Below are positions 1-5,658 of a stretch of DNA of 5,658 nucleotides, in pieces. The translations under genes and the position numbers were made by a program. Below the pieces are notes generated by a model, which was given only the letters and a program-made list of their open reading frames with translations, did no database searches and was not told the DNA's origin. Position 1 is the first letter of the stretch. Every line of letters begins with the position of its first letter. Source of the DNA: Pseudomonadota bacterium (GTDB taxonomy: Bacteria; Pseudomonadota; Alphaproteobacteria; Sphingomonadales; Sphingomonadaceae); the NCBI GenBank assembly GCA_023427285.1, contig JAEZBH010000099.1:1-5658 (forward strand), given 5' to 3'.

Positions 1-792
1 GCGCAGCATCAGGTCGCGCCAGAACGAGAGCCACACCTGGTAGCCCTCGCGCAGGGCCTCTTTGTCCTTTGCCATGGCTTCCGCGTAGGTAAAGCGCTCG
101 CGGCGGTTGGCGGTAAGCATGTTGACCAGGTCATCAATCAATGCCCGGCGCTGTTCCAGGCGCTCCTGGCTTTCTTTCAAGCTCAGCGCGTATCCCAGCC
201 GCCCCCCGGCCAGGTGGGCCAGCAGGCGAGCGTCCGTCTTGTTCAGCCCGCGCTCCTCCAGCTCCATTTGCAGGCGGTTGAGTGCCATAGGCCGCAGCCG
301 CAGCACCTCGCAGCGCGAGACGATGGTGGGCAGCAGGCTCTCCGCGGAATCGGCGGTCAGCAGCAGGATTACCCGCGCTGGGGCCTCTTCCAGCGTTTTG
401 AGCAGGGCGTTCTGGGCGCTGGCGTTGGCCTCGTGGAAGCGCAGCAGCAGAGCGATGCGGTAGTGGGCCTCGTAGGGCATTAAAGTCAGCATGTGCTGCG
501 TATCGCGGATCTGCTCGACTTTGAGGACTGCGCCTTCTTTTTCTGACTGCAGCACAGAGAGGTCTGTGTGCTGCATGGCTGTCAGGTGGCGGCAGGCCCG
601 GCATTCGCCGCAGAAATCGCCGGGGGCTGGCGGGTTGGTGCAGTTGAGCGCCTGGGCAAACTGGATCGCCAGGGTGCGGCAGCCCACCCCGCGCGGCCCG
701 GTGAACAGGTAGGCGTGGCGCACGTCGCCGCGCGCGATGTGCTCGCGCAGCAGGTTGGCGGCCCATTCGTGCCCAGCGGCGTTCCAGGTCAT
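1..792 (-). CDS. holB: DNA polymerase III subunit delta' (clamp loader), 3' end outside window
   Basis: Delta' is the stator subunit of the clamp loader that places the beta sliding clamp on primed DNA, acting with delta and the tau/gamma ATPases in the replisome. The frame is open from the ATG at 792 to the window edge: 264 codons with no stop, so roughly the last 60-80 residues of a usual 320-340 aa protein are missing. Visible landmarks are AYLFTGPRGVG (27-37) as P-loop region, a zinc-type cysteine set C51, C61, C64, C67 (FCGECRAC), ANASAQNALLKTLEEAP (122-138) and the sensor-like TIVSRCEVLRLRP (156-168) carrying the SRC motif. The P-loop has C38 where lysine is expected, which fits the non-ATPase role of delta'. 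The start overlaps the HIT gene stop as ATGA (789-792), and GAGGTG lies 5 nt upstream of the ATG, so it is translationally coupled. The family call is firm. Confidence 0.93.
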   Translation of the reverse strand, partial: MTWNAAGHEWAANLLREHIARGDVRHAYLFTGPRGVGCRTLAIQFAQALNCTNPPAPGDFCGECRACRHLTAMQHTDLSVLQSEKEGAVLKVEQIRDTQHMLTLMPYEAHYRIALLLRFHEANASAQNALLKTLEEAPARVILLLTADSAESLLPTIVSRCEVLRLRPMALNRLQMELEERGLNKTDARLLAHLAGGRLGYALSLKESQERLEQRRALIDDLVNMLTANRRERFTYAEAMAKDKEALREGYQVWLSFWRDLMLR

Positions 793-1184
793 GGCTGCAC
801 CTCGCTTTCGGAAATCAAGTGGAAGTGCAGGATGGGCACATCCTGGTTCGCGCCGCCGTTGGCGATGAGCCGATAGCCACGCGCTTCCAGGCCCAAGTCG
901 CGCACCAGGCTTTGCACCGTCTCAAACAGATCGCGCTGGAAGGCCGCGTCCCCTGGATCGAGCTCTATCAGCGAGCGGTACTCGCGCTTGGGCACCAGCA
1001 GGATGTGCAGCGGGTAAGCCGGGCGCGGATGGTGGAAGGCAAGCAGGGTAGAGGTCTCGCGCAGGCGCGCCGCGGGGATGGCAAAACTCATGTGGGCAAA
1101 TACCTTTCGGATCAACAAGCCCGCCGGGCGCGAGCGCGCCAGGGCAAACAGCAGCGGACCGAGCTTCTGAATAAAACCATTCAC
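789..1184 (-). CDS. HIT-family (histidine triad) protein with altered triad
   Basis: HIT proteins are small cytoplasmic nucleotide hydrolases or transferases acting on AMP-linked substrates. The product is 131 aa from the GTG at 1184. HIT-fold landmarks are STLLAFHHPRPAYPLHILLVPKRE (45-68, with H60), GYRLIANGG (103-111, with N109) and the active-site strand VPILHFHLIS (116-125). H120 should be the nucleophile and H122 the third triad histidine; the first triad position is I118, codon ATC. I chose the GTG because it overlaps the upstream stop as GTGA, and because residues 4-36 (GPLLFALARSRPAG...RKVFAHMSFAIP) look like an N-terminal segment I recall from Chloroflexota HIT proteins. Alternatives are ATG at 1091 (100 aa, with AAAGG about 11 nt upstream) or ATG at 1262, which would overlap the upstream gene by 82 bp and is unlikely. 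The substrate cannot be told from the sequence. Confidence 0.88.
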   Translation of the reverse strand: MNGFIQKLGPLLFALARSRPAGLLIRKVFAHMSFAIPAARLRETSTLLAFHHPRPAYPLHILLVPKREYRSLIELDPGDAAFQRDLFETVQSLVRDLGLEARGYRLIANGGANQDVPILHFHLISESEVQP

Positions 1185-1834
1185 GCCACCGCCGCAGTGA
1201 CGTTGTGCACCAGCGGCGCGATCCGGCGGCGCACGTCGTCCCAATTGTAGGTGATGTCGCAAAACACCGAACCAGCGGGCAAGGTGAGGTTCTGGATGCC
1301 AAACGCCGCGCCCTTGCTGCCTGGCTGGTCTCCGCTGATGATCTTCATGGAGACCGCGCCCAGTGCCATGGCAACCGGCTCAACGATGGCACGCTTGTAA
1401 TATTCGACCACGCCGTCGGTCGTCACCTGCCCACCGTGGCCCAGTACGCCGGCAGGCTTTCCAGAAAGGGGGAAGCGGTAGGAATTGTTATCGCACCAGT
1501 GCAGGAAGGCGATCTCCTCCATCTTCTCGGTCAGCATCATTAGCTTGGAGGGCAGGGGGGCATAGTGCGGCACGACCACAAACACCGCGTCCGCGGCGAT
1601 CATCTTCTCGAACACCTGGTTGAAGGCCTCATCGCGCGCGCAGCGCTCGGAGCCCAGGCACTCGCCGCACATGCGGCACGGCTTCATTTCATAGTCGATC
1701 AGCGGAACAATTTCTACGTCTGCTGCGGGGTGTTCTACAAGCACCAGCTCGCGCACCACCTCACAGGCGCGTACCGATGCGCTGTGCCCGCGTGCTGTTT
1801 CAATGTTGGCTGCCGAGATGCAGGTGATTTTCAT
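1181..1834 (-). CDS. Flavodoxin-fold NAD(P)H-dependent flavoprotein with compact four-Cys motif (iron-sulfur flavoprotein-like)
   Basis: This 217-aa protein belongs to the NADPH-dependent FMN reductase / iron-sulfur flavoprotein superfamily, cytoplasmic FMN-binding electron carriers or reductases. Visible are beta-1 MKITCISAAN followed by a Thr/Ser-containing phosphate-binding loop (13-20), a cysteine cluster C53-x2-C56-x2-C59-x5-C65 (KPCRMCGECLGSERC), the second flavin loop DAVFVVVPHYAPLPSKLMMLTEKME (82-106) and a Gly-rich strand (VLGHGGQVTTDG). The cysteine spacing matches the compact motif known for the [4Fe-4S] of archaeal Isf (C-x2-C-x2-C-x4-7-C). Family members without a cluster can carry similar cysteines, so the Fe-S centre is an inference. 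ATG at 1834 is preceded by GAGGGG (1843-1848) at 8 nt spacing and by a good promoter, so this is the first gene of the operon. It ends in a GTGA overlap with the HIT gene. The substrate is unknown. Confidence 0.82.
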   Translation of the reverse strand: MKITCISAANIETARGHSASVRACEVVRELVLVEHPAADVEIVPLIDYEMKPCRMCGECLGSERCARDEAFNQVFEKMIAADAVFVVVPHYAPLPSKLMMLTEKMEEIAFLHWCDNNSYRFPLSGKPAGVLGHGGQVTTDGVVEYYKRAIVEPVAMALGAVSMKIISGDQPGSKGAAFGIQNLTLPAGSVFCDITYNWDDVRRRIAPLVHNVTAAVA

Positions 1835-1842
1835 TGCCAGGT

Positions 1843-1848
1843 CCCCTC
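1843..1848 (-). promoter_or_regulatory. Ribosome binding site of the flavoprotein gene
   Basis: GAGGGG lies 8 nt upstream of the ATG at 1834 and supports that start. Confidence 0.7.
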
Positions 1849-1866
1849 ATTCATGAACTGCCGGTA

Positions 1867-1895
1867 AGTATAGCCTTAACGAAGAAAACTGGCAA
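1867..1895 (-). promoter_or_regulatory. Sigma70-type promoter of the flavoprotein-HIT-holB operon
   Basis: Read on the minus strand, TTGCCA (1890-1895) and TATACT (1867-1872) are separated by exactly 17 bp. This is the best promoter match in the window. Transcription would start near 1860, leaving a leader of about 25 nt that contains the GAGGGG ribosome site. The region is AT-rich compared with the flanking genes. Confidence 0.72.
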
Positions 1896-1914
1896 ATTTC
1901 TTGGTTTTTGAGTC

Positions 1915-1944
1915 AGTGTTGGTTGCGAATCCGCAACCAACACT
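1915..1944 (-). terminator. 13-bp perfect hairpin after the GH1 gene, probable terminator
   Basis: Arms 1915-1927 and 1932-1944 are perfectly complementary (13 bp, GC-containing) around a 4-nt loop. The hairpin begins 10 nt after the GH1 stop codon, the usual place for a transcription terminator. No T-tract follows on either strand: the minus strand continues GACTCAAAAACC. It is therefore not a canonical intrinsic terminator, and could be a U-less terminator or mRNA 3'-end stabiliser. It ends 19 bp upstream of the -35 of the next promoter, so an operator role for that promoter is an alternative. Confidence 0.5.
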
Positions 1945-1954
1945 CCCCTAATGA

Positions 1955-3397
<1,443 letters not shown>

Positions 3398-3399
<2 letters not shown>

Positions 3400-5440
3400 A
3401 AAAAGCTCGGTTTGTCTGGCTCGCCCCCTGTATCTGCACGATCTGGTATCCATCGACGCGCGGCACGCGTACCTGCACGTAGCCATCGGCCCACAGCCAT
3501 TCTACTTCCTGCATCTGCGGAACAAGCTGCACCGACTCTGGCTCGCAGTCCGCGCGGATGCTGATCTCCACATCGTGCAGCGGAATTATGTCTTCAATCA
3601 CGTCCAGCCCTCTACCGCGCCGCTGGTGGACGTAGTGCAGCAAATGCACGATCAGGTCGCGCTCCTGCTGTCGGACGGTGGCAATGGCAGTGGAGGGCAG
3701 GTTGTTCGTCCCCACACGCGGATCAGGCAGCAGCCTGTCCAGGCAGTTGCCGATCACCTGTTTGTGTACCTTCTTTGCTGAAATGGCATACTCTTTGAAC
3801 AGCGGGCGGGCGATGTAGATGATGCCATCTTTCTCGGTGATCACCGGCTCGCGGCTGTCGCCCTGCAAAGGCGTGTACTGGTGCGAGCAAAAATGTTCCC
3901 AGGTGCGGTTGAAGTAAGGCGCGCCGGAGGTCGCCAGCACGAGCGCGTAATCATCTACTGCCACCTTTACCCCTGGCTGCTCGCAAGAATGCGCCATCGG
4001 CTCGATGCCACCCGCGATTTCTTCGTCCAGCAGCAGGTAATCGGGCGCGAACTCCGCTGTGCCAGCGTAGTGGACGCCCATTTCTTCGGCCAAGGCGAAG
4101 TCACCTCCTACCAACCCCGAGGATCCGGTGATCAGCAGCCTGCCGCCAGAGCGCACGTACGCGCGCAGCTTTTCGGCCAGATCCGCATCGACGGCGACTT
4201 CATCCGGTAGAATTACTACCCGGTAGGGGCTGAGATCGCTGGAAGAGTCGAGCACCTGGAACTGCGCCTTGAGCTGTTCCAGTACGTACAATGCGCCCAG
4301 GTCTGAGAGCGGCAGCGAGTCGCCATCGCTGTGCAGGGATGCACCTGTACGCCCCGGCGCGCCGTTGACGGTGATCACACCGATCTCGGGCAGCGCAGCT
4401 GTATTTTCGATCCACGGCTCGCGTTTTTCCACCTCGGTATATACTTCGCCGATTCGGCGGTACACGGCGGGGTCCAGCCGCCCGCGTGGGTGGAGCTGGT
4501 CGCCGATGGAGCAGCCCGCTCCGTGCGCCAGGGCCTGGTAGCACTCAAATTCCAGCGCGGCGCGGTTGCGCAGCCCGCCAAAGTCGCCCCACATGGTATG
4601 GAAGCGCCCGGTCATGCCGATCAGCGGGCGGTTGTAGGTCTGGAAGTGGCGCACGTACAGCGGGAAGTGGCTGTAGCCCCAGAAGCCACCTGGCAGCGAT
4701 TCAATTTCCAGGTGGGTAAAGTCGCCCAGCTCGGCGCGGTTGCCCAAGGCTGCGTCCCACTCAATGCGCAGGCGGCTGTTGTAGAAAAAGGCCGCCTCCG
4801 GGTCTTTTGCGCGGACCGCGGCGCTGGTGCGGCGCATGAAGCGGCGCTCGGCCTCCAGCGCGAAATGTTCGATTGCCTCGGCATCCAGCGGATCGATGCC
4901 CTGGGACTGCATCTGCGACAGGCAGGTGGAGCACACGCACGGACCGCCGAGGTAGCGGACGATGTCGATAAAGATGCCCTCCACAGGGTAGCGGTCCAGC
5001 ACCTCTTCGATCTGCGCGATTACATAGTCTGCGTAGCCTGTGTTGAGGCACAGGTTCTTCCAGCCGGGTTTCAGTGGGCCGCTCCGGCCCCCGGTCGTGC
5101 CGTTGGGGAAGATTTGCCGCCACTCGGGATGCTCCGCCCAGGCCAGCTCGTCCCACACTACTGTTGTATAGGCCTGCACGCGGATGTCGTGATCGTGACA
5201 GGCCGCAACCATCTCACCCAAAAGGTCCAGACCGGGTGCCAGGTGCGGGTGCGGCGTACCTATATCCGTTGGGTAGTAGCTGTAGCCGTGGTGGCACTTG
5301 GCGAACACCGAGATGGAATTGACCCGCGCATCTAGCAGCGTGCGTGCGAAGGCGCGCGGATCAAAGTCCGCGCCAATATCGGGAATGTGCGGCGATGTGT
5401 GGAAATCGAGGTGCACCTGCCGGAGCGGGAGGGTTTCCAT
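3398..5440 (-). CDS. Putative glycoside hydrolase: GHL6-like (beta/alpha)8 domain + beta-galactosidase trimerisation-like domain
   Basis: This 680-aa cytoplasmic protein shows no signal peptide. Residues 1 to about 340 resemble the 'hypothetical glycosyl hydrolase 6' family: DFHTSPHIPDIG (12-23), VFAKCHHGYSYYPT (45-58), VVWDEL and HPEWR (94-108), EGIFIDIVRY (154-163), C168-V-C170-ST-C173, and HLEIESLPGGFWGYSHF (243-259). AKCHHG resembles the AKHHDG motif of GH29 alpha-L-fucosidases, and D159 sits where a GH29 nucleophile would be. E245 or E247 is a candidate acid/base; these are inferences. Residues about 350-560 look like the GATase-like trimerisation domain of GH42 (YRVVILPDEVAVD, then RAYVRSGGRLLITGSSG, 406-441), without obvious catalytic function. 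Residues 580-680 form a beta-rich C-terminal domain. The start has AAGGAG at 6 nt. It is first gene of a two-gene operon with GH1. The substrate is unknown; alpha-fucoside/galactoside or another glycoside is possible. Confidence 0.85.
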
Positions 5441-5446
5441 AAGCGT

Positions 5447-5452
5447 CTCCTT
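5447..5452 (-). promoter_or_regulatory. Strong Shine-Dalgarno of the 680-aa glycosidase gene
   Basis: AAGGAG lies 6 nt upstream of the ATG at 5440, the best ribosome site in the window, and it fixes this start. Confidence 0.8.
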
Positions 5453-5460
5453 GTTCTACT

Positions 5461-5489
5461 ATGATACTTCCCGTCTGCGATCCTGTCCG
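5461..5489 (-). promoter_or_regulatory. Candidate promoter of the glycosidase operon
   Basis: On the minus strand CGGACA (5484-5489, four matches to the -35 consensus) and TATCAT (5461-5466, five matches to the -10 consensus) are 17 bp apart. Transcription would begin near 5454, giving a very short leader that starts just before the AAGGAG. The large palindrome 5497-5538 lies 7 bp upstream of this -35, with its centre about 63 bp before the inferred start. That is a position where activators bind. The weak -35 fits an activated promoter but also fits a chance match. Confidence 0.4.
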
Positions 5490-5496
5490 AGAATGA

Positions 5497-5538
5497 TATT
5501 TTGTGTATGCGCTGCAAATTCGGCGCATACACAAAATA
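5497..5538. repeat. Large perfect palindrome (16-bp arms) between lepB and the glycosidase operon
   Basis: Arms 5497-5512 (TATTTTGTGTATGCGC) and 5523-5538 are exact reverse complements around a 10-nt spacer. On the plus strand the stem can extend by a G-U and a G-C pair. It lies 45 bp after the lepB stop and 56 bp before the glycosidase start. There is no T-tract beyond the stem on either strand; the AT-rich ends are inside the arms. It may be a bidirectional terminator-like hairpin, a transcription-factor operator or a cruciform-prone site. The sequence does not decide between these. Confidence 0.6.
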
Positions 5539-5558
5539 CGATCATCGGATACGCATTA

Positions 5559-5564
5559 AGTATA
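5559..5564 (-). promoter_or_regulatory. Second -10-like hexamer upstream of the palindrome
   Basis: TATACT lies 19 bp after the lepB stop on the minus strand. The hexamer at 17-bp spacing (GTAGAA, 5582-5587) is a poor -35, and a TTGCCA at 5573-5578 is only 8 bp away. If used, the transcript would carry the 5497-5538 hairpin in a leader of about 110 nt. Weak evidence. Confidence 0.2.
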
Positions 5565-5583
5565 GAACAGGTTGGCAAGCCTT

Positions 5584-5658
5584 CTACCTCCGCACGTGCA
5601 GAATCACCTTGCCCAGCACCCAGCCGGCCGGGACCACCCCAAAGGTGCGGCTGTCCAC
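5584..5658 (-). CDS. lepB: C-terminal end of signal peptidase I, 5' part outside window
   Basis: Only the last 24 codons and the TAG stop are present. They encode VDSRTFGVVPAGWVLGKVILHV plus two arginines. DSRxFGxVP followed by a GKV strand is the conserved box-E signature near the C-terminus of S26 type I signal peptidases, the membrane-bound Ser/Lys proteases that cleave signal peptides from exported proteins. The catalytic serine and lysine would lie outside the window. Its stop is 143 bp upstream of the glycosidase gene with a large palindrome between, so it is probably a separate transcription unit. The call rests on one motif. Confidence 0.72.
   Translation of the reverse strand: MDSRTFGVVPAGWVLGKVILHVRR

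Noticed and set aside
134..766. 210-codon minus-strand open frame inside holB
   Set aside because: It is a frame-shifted shadow rich in Arg, Pro and Ala. The true delta' frame runs uninterrupted from 792 to the window edge.
1181..1262. HIT gene starting at the ATG at 1262
   Set aside because: This would overlap the flavoprotein gene by 82 bp. The extra residues are low-complexity and Arg/Gly-rich, unlike HIT proteins, whereas the GTGA overlap start is typical of coupled genes.
4331..5335. 334-codon plus-strand open frame inside the 680-aa gene
   Set aside because: It is antisense to a clearly coding gene with conserved motifs and shows no family features or ribosome-site support.
5332..5532. 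66-codon minus-strand open frame starting in the palindrome
   Set aside because: It overlaps the glycosidase start in another frame, begins within the palindrome and has no ribosome site or recognisable motif.
5497..5538. Palindrome as half of a CRISPR or insertion-sequence terminal repeat
   Set aside because: It occurs once, has no spacers or repeated copies in the window, and the other hairpin (1915-1944) has unrelated sequence. No transposase is present.

Overview
The window is a compact, high-GC bacterial chromosome segment in which every gene I can support lies on the minus strand, so biological order runs from right to left. The protein styles (a HIT protein with the RKVFAHMSF-type N-terminus, a family-GHL6-like glycosidase, a delta' clamp-loader subunit translationally coupled to the HIT gene) suggest a Chloroflexota bacterium, probably Anaerolineae-like. 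That assignment comes from recalled family resemblance and was not searched.

Layout in transcription order. (1) 5658-5584: the last 24 codons of a probable signal peptidase I (lepB). (2) 5583-5441: a 143-bp intergenic region with a large perfect palindrome (two 16-bp arms, 10-bp spacer), a candidate sigma70-type promoter just downstream of it and a strong Shine-Dalgarno. (3) 5440-3398: a 680-residue cytoplasmic glycosidase-like protein with an N-terminal (beta/alpha)8 domain of the GHL6 / GH29-like kind, a central beta-galactosidase trimerisation-like (GATase-type) domain and a C-terminal beta domain. (4) 3388-1955: a complete GH1 beta-glucosidase/beta-galactosidase, 9 nt downstream and with its ribosome site overlapping the previous stop codon. 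(5) 1954-1835: a 120-bp intergenic region with a 13-bp perfect hairpin and a very good promoter (TTGCCA-17-TATACT). (6) 1834-1181, 1184-789 and 792-1: three genes joined by 4-bp start/stop overlaps (GTGA and ATGA). They encode a flavodoxin-fold flavoprotein with a compact four-cysteine motif, a HIT-family protein and DNA polymerase III delta' (holB, running off the left edge).

Functionally there are two units. The two-gene sugar operon (GHL6-like + GH1) has no signal peptides, so it probably works in the cytoplasm on imported oligosaccharides or glycosides, with both enzymes acting on the same or successive linkages. The second unit is a coupled flavoprotein-HIT-holB operon combining a redox protein, a nucleotide-binding hydrolase/transferase and a replication clamp-loader subunit. 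The sugar operon sits between housekeeping genes and is bracketed by two perfect hairpins.

Most noteworthy are the poorly characterised GHL6-like enzyme with its CxCxxC cluster and GH29-like histidine motif, the large palindrome in front of it, a HIT motif lacking its first histidine, and a delta' P-loop in which the lysine is replaced by cysteine. I see no CRISPR array, tRNA, rRNA, insertion sequence or phage gene.
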